64,000 bases of DNA from Eunapius fragilis (GCA_963681505.1 OY811979.1:2201414-2265413); one strand, 5' to 3'. Positions 8,953 to 20,914 are shown, numbered from the stretch's first letter. Numbers and translations are program-made. The notes: a model not told the origin generated them from the sequence alone.

Positions 8953-11697
8953 AACTTACAGAGGTGGCATCCATCTTCAGTTAAGATGAGATGGGAATGA
9001 TTTCATTTGGGAGTCACTCAGAAATTGGTTAGGCATTGGGGAATTACGCGTGGTGTTGGGTTCCCCATCCTCACATATACACACCTACCATGTGGGAACA
9101 TGGAACTGTCATCAGAATATCTGGATCTGCTTTACAACTTACAGAGGTGGCATCCATCTTCAGTTAAGATGATATGTTCATTTGGGGGTCACTGACAAGT
9201 TGGCCAGGCATTGGGGAACTACGCGTGGCGTTGGGTTCCCCATCTTCACATGTACTCAGCTCCCCAGTGGGAACATGGAACTGTCATCAGAATATCTGGA
9301 TTTGCTATAAAACTTACAGAGGTGGCATCCATCTTCAGTTAAGATGAGATGGGAATAATTTCATTTGGAAGTCACTCAGAAATTGGTTAGGCATTGGGGA
9401 ATTACGCGTGGTGTTGGGTTCCCCATCCTCACATATACACACCCACCATGTGGAAACATGGAATTGTCATCCGAACATCTGGATCTGCTTTACAACTTAC
9501 AGAGGTGGCATCCATCTTCAGTTAAGATGATATGTTCATTTGGGGGTCACTCACAAGTTGGCCAGGCAATGAGGAACTACACGTGGCGTTGGGTTCCCCA
9601 TCCTCTCATAAGCACATCTACCCAGTGGGAACATGGAAACTGTTATCAGAATATCTGGATCAGCATTAGAACTTACAGAGGTGGCATCCATCTTTGGTTA
9701 AGATTATATGTGAATAATTTCATTTGGGGTTCACTCACAAGTTGGCCAGGCATTGGGGAATTACGCGTGGCGTTGGGTTCCCCATCTTTACATGTACACA
9801 CTTACCCTGTGGGAACAGGGAACTGTCATCAGAATGTCTGGATCTGCTTTAGAACTTACAGAGGTGGCATCCATCTTCAGTTAAGATGATATGAGAATAA
9901 TTTCATTTGGGGGTCACTCACAAGTTGGCCAGGCATTGGGGAACTACGCGTGGCATTGGGTTCCCCATCCTCACATGTACTCACCTCCCCTGTGGGAACT
10001 TGGAACTGTCATCAGAATGTCTGGATCCGCTTTACAACTTACAGAGGTGGCATCCATCTTCAGTTAAGATGATATGTTCATTTGGGGTTCACTCACAAGT
10101 TGGCCAGGCATTGGGGAATTACGCGTGGCGTTGGGTTCCCCATCTTTACATGTACACACTTGCCCTGTGGGAACAGGGAACTGTCATCAGAATGTCTGGA
10201 TCTGCTTTAGAACTTACAGAGGTGGCATCCATCTTCAGTTAAGATGATATGTGAATAATTTCATTTGGGGGTCACTCACAAGTTGGCCAGGCATTGGGGA
10301 ACTACGTGTGGCATTGGGTTCCCCATCCTCACATGTACTCACCTCCCCTGTGGGAACTTGGAACTGTCATCAGAATGTCTGGATCCGCTTTACAACTTAC
10401 AGAGGTGGCATCCATCTTCAGTTAAGATGATATGTTCATTTGGGGATCACTCACAAGTTGGCCAGGCATAGGGGAACTACGCGTGGCGTTGGGTTCCCCA
10501 TCCTCACATGTACACAACTACCCTGTGGGAACAGGGAATTGTCATCAGAATATCTGGATCTGCTTTAGAACTTACAGAGGTGGCATCCATCTTCAGTTAA
10601 GATGATATGTGAATAAATTCATTTGGGGTTCACTCACAAGTTGGCCAGGCAATGAGGAACAACACGTGGCGTTGGGTTCCCCATCCTCTCATAAGCACAT
10701 CTACCCAGTGGGAACATGGAAACTGTTATCAGAATATCTGGATCAGCATTAGAACTTACAGAGGTGGCATCCATCTTCGGTTAAGATTATATGTGAATAA
10801 TTTCATTTGGGGTTCACTCACAAGTTGGCCAGGCATTGGGGAATTACGCGTGGCGTTGGGTTCCCCATCTTTACATGTACACACTTACCCTGTGGGAACA
10901 GGGAACTGTCATCAGAATGTCTGGATCTGCTTTAGAACTTACAGAGGTGGCATCCATCTTCAGTTAAGATGATATGTGAATAATTTCATTTGGGGGTCAC
11001 TCACAAGTTGGCCAGGCATTGGGGAACTACGCGTGGCATTGGGTTCCCCATCCTCACATGTACTCACCTCCCCTGTGGGAACTTGGAACTGTCATCAGAA
11101 TGTCTGGATCCGCTTTACAACTTACAGAGGTGGCATCCATCTTCAGTTAAGATGATATGTTCATTTGGGGGTCACTCACAAGTTGGCCAGGCATTGGGGA
11201 ACTACGCATGGCGTTGGGTTCCCCATCTTCACATGTACTCAGCTCCCCTGTGGGAACATGGAACTGTCATGAGAATATCTGGATCTGCTTTAGAACTTAC
11301 AGAGGTGGCATCCATCATCAGTTAAGATTATATGTGAATAATTTCATTTGGGGATCACTCACAAGTTGGCCAGGCATAGGGGAACTACGCGTGGCGTTGG
11401 GTTCCCCATCCTCACATGTACACACCTACCCTGTGGGAACAGGGAATTGTCATCAGAATGTCTGGATCTGCTTTAGAACTTACAGAGGTGGCATCCATCT
11501 TCAGTTAAGATGAGATGGGAATAATTTCATTTGGGGTTTACTCACAAGTTGGCCAGGCATTGAGGAACTACACGTGGCGTTGGGTTCCCCATCCTCACAT
11601 GTACACACCTACTCTGTGGGAACAGGTAATTGTCATCAGAATGTCTGGATCTGCTTTAGAACCTACAGAGGTGGTGTCCATCCCCAGTGAAGAATAA
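8733..11697 (+). repeat. About 181-bp satellite, 17 units, seeded in a terminal exon
   Basis: Seventeen units recur at 173-185 bp spacing. Each contains GTCATCAGAATGTCTGGATC, GAGGTGGCATCCATC, a CAAGTTGGCCAGGCATTGGG block and GCGTTGGGTTCCCC. Shorter units lack about 9 bp (GATATGTTCATTTG instead of GATATGTGAATAATTTC). A higher-order period of about 1085 bp (six units) is visible: 9560-9890 and 10645-10975 are almost identical, including the unusual CTCATAAGCACATCTACC variant. The ORFs inside are fragments of the repeat. Confidence 0.9.
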
Positions 11698-12389
11698 TGT
11701 ATTGCATCAATGTGTTTAAACTGATCTGAGGCTGCCTATATATACATACATGACAGAACAAAGTTTTGTGTCACAACAACTTTAGCACTGCCTGAGTTCA
11801 GTTCAATGCACTATTTCAGAAGATGAATGGTGGTTCAGAGCATGGTGAAACTCAGTCCCTCTATGATGGAAACCAGTGGTGCATGCACTTTTCATATACA
11901 TGTAAGACCCGAGCCATGAATAACTGACCAATTGGTTTGGACCCGTTCTGAAGCGTCGCATGCATTGGTCCTACACTAAGGATGTTTGCTACATTTTTAA
12001 GCATCTAGGAACTGGGAGCATAGCGTATGAGTTGCATGTTGTGTCAGTTTTGATTATAAATTTTATTCGTGTATAGTCACGGAAGTTTTATATTATATTC
12101 TCTGAGTTTGGGGAAAGCTGAGACTTAGATTCGTTGCGTACTTACCATGTCCTAAGCATCGCCGTTAGAATGGTCATATCGACAACCGTGGACCAACCTC
12201 GTACATGCAGTCATCAAACGCGCACATCCGCCGCCCGCCGCTAGTGGAATGTTAACTTATTCATTGTAAAATGTGCGGCTGAGGAATGTGCGGCTAACTT
12301 CAAGGCAGCTGGAACAGACAAAGACACAACCACATATGTACATACGTACATAGGCTTTGGATATGAACAAAACACCCCATAGCTGGGAG
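11698..12389. other. Spacer downstream of the satellite
   Basis: No gene is recognised. It is ordinary mixed sequence with TATATA-rich parts. Confidence 0.4.
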
Positions 12390-12741
12390 AGCATGTGTGT
12401 GTGAGTGTGTGTGTGTGTGTACAAACCACACCCAGGCATTACAATGACCAGCGGCCCTTTCTGGGGTACAGGCCACACCCAGACATTAAAACGACTAGAG
12501 AATCATTCTTGCCCAGACCAACGCCTAGCATGCAGCTTGAGAGATTTAAACATTAACCCATTCTTGCCCAGGTAAAAGGCCACACCCACATGGCACAACT
12601 GACTAGCAGCTAGAGATATTTAATCCATTCTTGCTCAGGGTACAGATCAACCCAACAGGTTTCAGCTAAAAAGATTTGTATACACCCTAGGAAAAAGAGC
12701 TGGGAGTGTGTGTGCGTGTGTGTGTGTGTGTGTATACACTG

Positions 12742-12781
<40 letters not shown>

Positions 12782-13560
12782 TCTTGCCCAGGGTACAGAC
12801 CACAAGATGACACAACTGACTGGCGTCTAGAGATCTATTTAACTCCTTCTTGCTCAGGGCACAGACCAAATCAACCGGTTATATAAAGAGATTCTCCTAA
12901 CATGCATCCAGGAAAAACAGCACACACACACACACACCCCACACACACACACACACACACACATTCTTGCCCAGGGCACAGACCAACCCAACCGGTTACA
13001 TAAAGAGATTCTCCTAATATACATCCCAGGAAAAAGAGCACACACACATACACACAAACCACACATGCACACACACACACTCACACACACACACATTCTT
13101 GCGTAGGGTACAGACCACGCCCAGATGACACAACTTTTTGTAAGTTCTCGGGTTGGGGGCGGAGGGGGGGGAGCTTATTCGTGGTACTTTACGGTAGTAT
13201 TTTTTAAACTCCTTCTTGCCCAGGGCATAGTCTGCATAGACCAACCCAACCGGTTACATAAAGAGATTCTCCTAATACATCCTAGGAAAAAGTGCACACA
13301 CACATATATACACACAAACACACACACACACATACACACACACATACACACAAACACACACACAAACACACACACAAACACACACACAAACACACACACA
13401 AACACACAATACACACATTTCTGCCCAGGCTATAGACCACACCCAGATGACATAAATGACTAGCGGCTAGAGATACAGACCAATCCAACCGGTTAATCTG
13501 CATCAGCTAAAGAAAAGAGATTCTTCCTAATATACACCCAGGAAAAAGATCTGGTCGTAT
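12390..13560. repeat. Compound CA/TG microsatellite plus minisatellite
   Basis: CA or TG runs alternate with a recurring cassette of about 100 bp (ATTCTTGCCCAGGGTACAGA ... ACCGGTTACATAAAGAGATT ... CCAGGAAAAAGAGC). At least six cassette copies are present, so the repeat unit is cassette plus microsatellite. The Cys/Val or His/Thr ORFs on both strands are artefacts of the dinucleotides. Confidence 0.85.
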
Positions 13561-13566
13561 GTGTGA

Positions 13567-13788
13567 ATGTTTGTGTGCGCGCGCGTGGTGTACTTGTCAT
13601 GCGCGATATATAGCAACAGACCGTTAACTTACGCAGTCGTAGAGAATAGGTTGATACACGCCGAGTGCATGTTCGTCGATTTAGGTACGCCGATGAAAGA
13701 AATTTTCAAACGTTTTGAACCAGACGCACATTACGAGCATTTAGAAGCGACACGCTCCTCCCACTCACACACTCACCAGCACCTATAA
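13567..13788 (+). CDS. Small ORF of unknown function
   Basis: A 73-codon frame contains LTYAVVENRLIHAECMFVDL and MKEIFKRFEPDAHYEHLEA, which look more protein-like than the surroundings. It lies 330 bp upstream of the two-exon gene at 14115 on the same strand and could be an earlier exon of it. No domain is recognised. Confidence 0.25.
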   Translation: MFVCARVVYLSCAIYSNRPLTYAVVENRLIHAECMFVDLGTPMKEIFKRFEPDAHYEHLEATRSSHSHTHQHL

Positions 13789-14114
13789 CCAAGGATTATT
13801 ATTCTGTAATTGTTAATAATCCTTGCTATAACTTGCTCCATAAGGACGCGCCCACCATTGGCATGTTATTAATCATTATTGGCTCAAAATAACAACGTAA
13901 TTGGCAAAAGTAATTAATTTTGTTGTTGATTCTTCTGCTCGCAAGATGAAAGTGAAAAATAAAAGAATGCATGATTTATATTTTGAAAAATAATCCTACT
14001 GCATTCATGTTTTAAAAAAATCAAACACTTTACATGAGTTTACAATGTACAGACGTCTATGGATGTCCGAAATTGCTGCATGGTTGTTTTTGATGTGCAC
14101 ATTCTATGCTATAG

Positions 14115-14651
14115 CACCTTTCAAAATCCCCACACGTATTGCAACATGTTCTCAATACTATTGGCCTTTCCTATGCTATCATTGAGGATCTGCATCGTCA
14201 TGATAGCTCAACTAGAATAGAACTTTTCCACTGTATGGAGGACAGCCTTGTTGCAGTGTTCAAAGGGGTTATTGCAGCAGATGGTGGATTGGTTCATGCT
14301 GGAGACTTTGTTGAACTGCTCTGTTCAAAGGTAAAATAGTACGTTTTGTCTTCTCAGTAACTTTATCTTTTGTAGACAAAGTACGCCCTGTTTTTGACTT
14401 CCTGTCAGTTGGAAACGGGTGAATCATTCTGCGTACTTCTGGGATGTGATGAATGTGTTGTAAAAAGTGAACCAGTGCTGAACGAGTATGAGTGCCCACT
14501 ACTTGCCATAATGAAAAGAAAATTCTCAGCAGACTGCAGCCAGATCAAGCAAGCCATTTCTATAGTCCATGAATGCAGTGACAGCTGTACTTTTGATTGG
14601 CGGTCCAGCTCTAAGAGGATAGAGAGAGAAGGCTTTGGTGTATATCCATGA
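14115..14651 (+). CDS. Two-exon gene end, paralogue A, unidentified
   Basis: The exons are 14115-14330 (phase 0 to 0) and 14376-14651, with a 45-bp GTAAAA...TTTGTAG intron and a TGA at 14649. The protein has a helical start (VLNTIGLSYAIIEDLHRH), a GGLVHAGDFVELLCSK segment resembling the entry of a BAH-like fold, then ECPLLAIMKRKFS and a closing motif ISIVHECSDSCTF. The same order and closing motif (HEC, three residues, C, one residue, F) occur in the gene end at 15994-16520, so the two are paralogues. Similar segments end the proteins of some large DNA transposons, but I cannot assign a family. Confidence 0.5.
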
Positions 14652-14822
14652 TTGGACGAATATGCTTTGTTGTTTGTAAAAAGCAGTTGCGGCGCGAAAC
14701 CATTATCGTATGAATATAGTTACCGTTGCCCAGATTTATTATGAAATCATTAGTCGCCATTTTGGTGGGCAAATTTTGAGTAGCAGAGTGGGCTTCGACA
14801 GAAAATAGCATCGTGGGAAGAA

Positions 14823-15495
14823 ATGAGCTACAGTGATTCGCTAAAGGGACCTGAAAAAGAGCGATATGAGCGAAAACTACAGTGTCTCTATCGTGTCAAG
14901 GGTCGGAGCAGCAAGGAGGAGTGCGTAGAAGTTCTTGACCCATACAATATCAGTGTTGAGTTATGGATCAATGATGTGTCACGCTGGCCTCCAATAGAGT
15001 TTCCTCACGTTTATACGTATTTGATAGACACTCCTGGAGAATTCACCAGAGAGAAGCTGAAGGCTTTTAAAAGCCTGCAGGCATACAACTATTACATAAG
15101 GTGAAGAGTATACTAAAAAATAAGTTACGTTTTCACTACTTCAATTTCAGTGGTTGGGTTCGAACAGTCTATTATCGTGACATTGGTTATGAAAATTGTA
15201 TCCTCATGGCAAAAGTAACACCATCACAGCGGATAAACGACAAACCACATGAGGCCTGTATTGGAGTGAACAAGAAAACAGGCACCATCATTACTGGAGA
15301 TTGTTCCTGCATGGCAGAGTAAGTGCTATGTGTTATGTGTACAGCTGGATGCACAAGGTTTACATTACAGACTTGGTGAGGTTTGTTCACACGTAGCTGC
15401 CATACTTTAAGGCAGAAGCTTGCATCAGGCTTGGAATTGCATCAGAAACATGCACATCACAACCATGCTTGTGGAACCAGGCATATTTTAAGAAG
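14823..15495 (+). pseudogene. SWIM zinc-finger gene of the transposon-associated YqaJ type, broken
   Basis: The exons are 14823-15100, 15151-15318 and 15371-15495, with correct GT-AG borders and phases. Exon 1 encodes an ERYERKLQCL helix, a DPYNI turn and WPPIEFPHVYTYLIDTPGEF. Exon 2 encodes the lead-in to the zinc finger (AKVTPSQRINDKPHEACIGV ... CSCMAE). Exon 3 completes a SWIM finger (CSC ... VCSHVAAIL). In many invertebrate genomes this layout precedes a YqaJ-type nuclease domain in transposon-linked genes. A 2-nt loss near 15408 creates a TAA right after the finger, and the original frame resumes at KAEACIRLGIASETCTS. The ATG at 14823 fits the usual start. Confidence 0.6.
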
Positions 15496-15550
15496 GTAAT
15501 TGAGTTGCATTGTAAATTGTATTAGCTTACAATACATTTTCCTTTTGTAG

Positions 15551-15900
15551 GTTGAGCTGTTTCTGACATCAGTTTGAGCTGCCCTATAGGCTCAGAGACG
15601 CCAGGATGAATGCTTCACCCTCCAACCCACTAAACCCTTGCTCCTCCACATCTCATTCCTTAACTCTAAAATGTTGTTTGACACTTTACACAAATCCTAC
15701 CCGAAGGCAGCAATTTTTACAGTTGTTCCTGGGTATCCTGTGCCAGTGCCTACTTGTACATTTTCCAAGTCTGCCTGTGCTATAGAACCTGAGCTTCCTC
15801 CAAAATTAACATCTTACTATGCAGTCAAATACATGTCTTGTACTGTCTCTCAAGTTCTTCGTCTATCAAGATTCAAGTTGTCTACCGTCAAATGTAGCAA
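15551..15900 (+). pseudogene. Decayed continuation of the SWIM/YqaJ-type gene
   Basis: After an acceptor at 15550 the sequence keeps recognisable pieces such as LFDTLHKSYPKAAIFTVVPG and PELPPKLTSYYA. These resemble the linker that follows the SWIM finger in this gene type, but stops and frame changes intervene. No nuclease motif was found before the next gene end at 15994. Confidence 0.35.
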
Positions 15901-15993
15901 AGAACAAAGTGTACAATTAGGCACTGGCACACGATACCCAGGAACAACCTGTAACATAACAGAATCCTCCATTTACTGTTATTGCACATATAG

Positions 15994-16520
15994 GAACTTC
16001 CGATGGTGATATAAAGGAATATAGAGCTGTTGTCTCTCAGAGCTCTGATTTAGTTCATTCAGGAGATTACGTGAAACTGCACCTAGAATTTTGTCAGGTA
16101 AAGAAGACAAATTTGGTGTTGCTTTGTTTACCCTGGCCCTGCCCATTATAGTTTACATATCGCCAGCTTCTGGCTACTATCAAAACAGAGTCAGACCATA
16201 CTCTGTGCCTTGTGCAAGGTTTTGATCCCCTGGAGCTACCCAATGGACAGCAATTTGAATGCCCTCTGTTCACATTGTCAAAAACAATCTTCACTGTGGA
16301 CAGCACAAGAATTGTGACACCGATTTCCATGATTCACGAATGTCAAAATCACTGCAAATTTAAAGAGACCCAAACTCAAACCATGTTTGACAGGGAGGAA
16401 GTTTCTAGTACCAATCTTGTGTTCGAACATACAGTTATTGTATTGTTACAATGTGTATTGTATTGTTACAATGTGTATTGTATTGTTAAAACCGTTTATA
16501 AAATAATTTTTTTAAAGTGA
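15994..16520 (+). CDS. Two-exon gene end, paralogue B, unidentified
   Basis: The exons are 15994-16097 and 16152-16520, with a 54-bp intron. It aligns by eye to paralogue A: SSDLVHSGDYVKLHLEFCQ against GGLVHAGDFVELLCSK, QFECPLFTLSKTIF against EYECPLLAIMKRKF, and ISMIHECQNHCKF against ISIVHECSDSCTF. The C-terminal 25 residues are hydrophobic and arise from a 22-bp tandem repeat (16438-16494), so the original stop was probably lost or moved. Phase at the first exon implies at least one upstream exon. Confidence 0.5.
16438..16494. repeat. 22-bp tandem repeat
   Basis: GTATTGTATTGTTACAATGT recurs about 2.5 times at 22-bp spacing and extends the reading frame of paralogue B. Confidence 0.8.
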
Positions 16521-17199
16521 CGTATGTATAGAGTTCAAGGCCATGGCCACATATGGATTGTACGCCCCTGTTACAGGTTTTATACGGTCACGTTGCGGGT
16601 TGTTGACAGGCGTTATCTGTGCTGTGGTTTACAGCTGTCAACGAGGTTTTTGCCCGCCGGGCGTGTACCAACTTGTTTAAAAAACAATGGTTGCTAACAA
16701 CACTCGATATAGGCGGAGCCAAGTGGGCCGGGACTTGAAGCTTTCGTATCGTGTAAACTATAAAACAGAAGACGAAAACACGTTATTTTTATTCCCTGGT
16801 GCTATTTCTAAGGTCCAGGTGTTTAAAAAGGCTTCGCTCTCCCCTATTTTAGTAGAACAAGCGGGTGCGTATTCAAAGCCGCTAGTAACGATAGAGGCGC
16901 CATTGGCCCATTACACGCACACCTACAGCTGTTAGTTCCCGCATTCTATTTAGTTATAAACCAACACTCCAGTCATAGCTCCATGTCCTTAGGGCTTTTT
17001 GGTGCACAAAAAGCGTAACCATACGACACTAGACTAGTTGGTTTTCAAATACGTGTGCACATAAATGTGCACTTCGCAGTGAACACGGGGTGCAATAATT
17101 GCACATATAAAATGTGCACTTGGCGGTCAAAGAGTTAAGATAGTACACCAAAATATCAAAATAAACATCGCTTTTATATCATAGTTTTATATCTAAGCA
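16521..17199. other. Spacer with an unrecognised 82-codon ORF
   Basis: The ORF at 16687-16935 (LKLSYRVNYKTEDENTLFLF near its middle) could be a first exon but shows no domain. A short GTGCAC/GTGCACTT palindrome cluster lies at 17050-17125. Confidence 0.3.
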
Positions 17200-17201
17200 T
17201 A

Positions 17202-17373
17202 GACCTTATTCGATGAACGATGAATTGCATTTATTTACTTTTAATTGGAATAGGATTAACGGTATTCCTCCAGTACTTGTGTATTGAAGGAATGGCACAT
17301 TGAAGTAGTGGAGGAATACCGTTAATCCAATTGAACGCATTACAATGAGATTCATCGTTCTTCAATTAAGGTC
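17202..17373. mobile_element. Foldback MITE with TA duplication
   Basis: The 172-bp element is nearly one long hairpin: the left arm GACCTTATTCGATGAACGAT pairs with the right arm, and both arms share GGATTAACGGTATTCCTCCA. TA dinucleotides flank both ends (17200-17201, 17374-17375), as for mariner-type insertions. Confidence 0.7.
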
Positions 17374-17375
17374 TA

Positions 17376-20340
17376 TAGAGAGTATCTATGATCTAAGTAA
17401 GCTAACCGTGTAATTCTTCGAGAACGGCGACTGATAAGCTACGGGTAGCCATTATAAAAAGGCATTTAACGACGTCACCCGTATTGCAATCGTGACGCTC
17501 AAAGAGTTAACACTTATCGGAAAGAGGTGGTTGACATACTGTTGCAGGTTGTGTACACCCGTGTACCGAGAAAAAGTTTTTGGTTGTGGTAGTACAGGTA
17601 AGAATCGGAAATTACTCCACCAGATCTGAAACGGATATTTTCCCCAAGCTTTTTAGTATTCGATAACAGTCTGATTCAAATCAGGTAACAGGTTTGGAAT
17701 GGTTTTGAACTTTTGGTCGTGTAGTGGGTGAAGAGCACCTTTGATACCGTTTATTCACTACAGCGTTACATTTACATCGCAGATCGGAAGGGCCGAAGCA
17801 CTTGTCAGCAATCTTGTTTGAAGTGAGTGAGTGCAGTACGTTCTGTATCAGTGCTGAAGAGCATGGCGTGTTATGAATGATAAGGGTGGTTAGACTTGTC
17901 CGCAGACCCCACGAGACGCACAGCGATAATACGCAATCATAACTTAATACTCACCGTACTTATTGAAATACTCACTATTACTTTTTGTGTTGCCTAGACT
18001 CATAGAATTATAATGTGTTATACTGGGTTGTTTCTAGCTTATTTGCGCCAAGTACAGTGGGGTCCGTTTAAATAACTAGCTGCGCATTTTGCAATTGCGT
18101 TCTTAAACAAATTCATAGAAACATATATCTCGTTTAGTTTACATTTTTGTATACAAGATTTTTACCTGCAGTCAGTGCGACCACACACGTACTTTGTGCC
18201 TTCCCTTAACCCTAAGATCACCTCTCCTTCCCTGCACAAAGGCTCCACGTCACTGTTCGCTGTGTTCTCATGCTCAGTATAAACACAAAACTGCACGCTT
18301 CACATTTGTATTATGTCACAGCAATTACATGTACAAAGTGAAATGAATGAAGGACTTCTTCCATTATTCCCAAACATTACCTACATGCAATTGTAATGAT
18401 TTTCCCTTGACATAAATAATTCATTGTATATAAAGCATTCAATGGTTATATAAGGATGATGCTGCTCAGTGGTTGTGTGCTGCTAGTTGATGCGACCGAG
18501 CCCGATTTTCGTTGATACCAGCCAAAACGCGAAACTATAATACTGCATGTGTAGATATATGAATATTCATGAAACCAAAGTGATGTGTGGTTGACCCAAG
18601 GTCAAGCTTAGGTCTGTATGATTGCTATGGTTTAAAGGTATATTAAATTACATAATTAATTTTTATTGTGTGAGGTCAGACATGCAGAGCAGATTATTGC
18701 CATAGCAACAACAATGTCTCACTTTCCTAGACATCTAAGGCCAGCCATGCAGGCCCTCCTCTATCTTCGTCATGAAATGCACTGCATTCACTACAATAGA
18801 TAGTATTCACAGAGACTGAGCACGATGTACATTCAAATGCTAAGCCACACCAACTGATGGGAATAATTCTATGAGCGCGGATGGCAATTATGCATCTTTC
18901 AGGCATTTTTTCACTTTGAAAAACACGTTTTTATTTGTTCGCCCGCTACCAACGCTCTTGAATGGGATAAGTAAGAATTTAGCTTATTCAGTTAAAAACG
19001 AAAATGAATCGTTTTCTAAAGAGTTTTTTTATCTTGCCCACCACTTACGAAAAAAAACTAAAACATTTCTTTCAGGTGAACACGTCGTTCTCCGCCATAG
19101 AATAATTCCTAGGTGAGGCGCAACATTCCAACACCGCATTTCTCTGTAACCCTTATTGCAATTTAAAAACCTTTAACACTATATGAATTAATCTACCATC
19201 CGTGGATATTTACGGCAAACGATATGTTCTTTCGCTCCTTGCCCACGAAGTCAATTATAACGTCGGTTATCTGACGCCTACTTCTCCTGTTCAATCGGCA
19301 ATTTCCCTGGCAAGGATACCCCGCCAACGAAGAGGAAAAGTTGTGCATGAATTTTTATACGAAGCTATGATGTTGCGGTACGGTTTTTTGCGCGCTAGGA
19401 CGCGAAGATAAGAATGATTTATTATGCTTAAATTACGCGCGAATGATTCTATGTAGTTCATGTGAGTTTGGGCAAAACTAGTCACGTCCCCATGACCAGT
19501 TAGGTTGTCTTTAGTGTATCGGGATGTAAATCATTCGCTGCTGCTAACTGCCTTGAGTCTTCTGCAGACGCATGTATATGAATAACTGTACATATTGCCG
19601 ACGAATACACACACATGTAGTCGAAATGAATTCATGTATAGTCTTGAGTACCAACCGCGTGGTTAATTTCCAGATGGTTAATTAAAAACTTGACCTCAAA
19701 CACAGTGTTTCATTATGGACACTAGGTTACGTCCTCATATTTGGCGGTAGAACGATTAAGTGGGACATCATTATAGCATAGCTGTGGAATGTGGGTTATC
19801 TTGTACAAGGAAAGGTCAATACAGTTGAACATATGAAATAGCCATCCTTGGAGAACTACAGGCATACGTAGTGTTGTTTATGATAACGTACGCCGTGACA
19901 TTTTTTTGCCTGACAAGTGGCCCATAAAATGGTATGAGTGTATACATGCGAGTGCTGCCTCTACGTATTCTGGCTATCTCTGTTGCTGAACATTTTCTGT
20001 GAGACGTACCAAGGCTCTGAGTATGGCAGTTATGAAAACATGGCGGGCACGTTCTCGTTGAGTCACGATGAATATCAAGTGCAGATACTACAATCATAAG
20101 CACCCGATGTCAGTGCATTTGTGTGTTGAGCCTATTCGAGAAAATAAAACGTTGCATATTTAAGCCAAAAGTGCTGTTCTTTTTTACCTACCATCAATAC
20201 CGTGTGCATGATTATTGAGAGTGTACAGCTTCTACCCCCTTCAAAATTGGTCCCTCAGACACTGCAAACCTCTTTTCTAACTTCCGATTCACCACATCAC
20301 TGATCTTTTGCCAAATCCATTGGCATGTGAATGACATGTG
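17376..20340. other. Long non-coding stretch
   Basis: No supported gene. Two ORFs at 18871-19116 and 19202-19411 lack recognisable motifs and splice context. The sequence is mixed, AT-leaning and without obvious repeats. Confidence 0.4.
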
Positions 20341-20360
20341 TTGCCTAATATCCAGTAACT

Positions 20361-20630
20361 AAAGAAAGTTGGTGGGATATAGGTTTTTCAGGCAAATAGT
20401 ATACTGGTGTAAAAGGCAATGAAACTAGTTTTTATCAGAAGGGAATATGTAGTAGTCCTATATTTAGCACACTTCGACTAAGGCATATGCTGTTTCTGTG
20501 CCTAAATATTAGACTATTACATTTTCCCTTCTGATAAAACTTGTTTCCTTGCTGTTTACGCCAGTATACTATTTGCCCGCAAAACCTATATCCCACCAAC
20601 TTTCTCTGAGAGAATGTTTTTGTTTACTTG
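20361..20630. mobile_element. MITE family M1, copy 1 (left end truncated)
   Basis: Long inverted arms meet near 20480. The left arm begins AGAAAGTTGGTGGGATATAG and the right arm ends CCCACCAACTTTCTCTGAGA followed by GAATGTTTTTGTTTACTTG. A complete relative lies at 54028-54298 and a right-arm remnant at 28676-28765. Confidence 0.75.
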
Positions 20631-20660
20631 TTTCCTTAATTCTTTAAACACTATTCCTAT

Positions 20661-20690
20661 TCCATTCCTATTCAGGCTCTGCATGTGCTT
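20661..20690. repeat. 30-bp string repeated at 25985-26014
   Basis: The string from TCCATTCCTATTCAGGCTCT through GCATGTGCTT is identical at both sites. Flanks differ. The cause is unknown. Confidence 0.7.
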
Positions 20691-20914
20691 TATATATAGG
20701 GTGTTTGCAATAGAACACAATGCTTTACAACTCATGATTGAAATTAAATAATTGCTTGAATTCTTAAACATATGTTGCAGTAGTTAGGCAAATACGAATA
20801 ATCCAATTAGATTACATTACATATCTATTCAAAGATGCATGCTCATATCAAAAAACAAAAGTATCATTATGCTATATGATACACATATACATGTGTAGTT
20901 ATAAACAAACCTGT

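Noticed and set aside
9007-11697. Nine ORFs of 60-174 codons on the plus strand
   Set aside because: They are frames of the 181-bp satellite. Only the first and last units can be linked to the upstream gene.
8733-11697. CRISPR-like array
   Set aside because: Spacing is regular but the whole unit repeats, with no unique spacers, and the genome is eukaryotic.
12241-13503. Cys/Val-rich or His/Thr-rich ORFs on both strands
   Set aside because: Products of CA/TG dinucleotide runs, not genes.
18871-19411. ORFs of 81 and 69 codons on the plus strand
   Set aside because: No motif, no splice partner, no homologous pair in the window. Composition does not differ clearly from chance.
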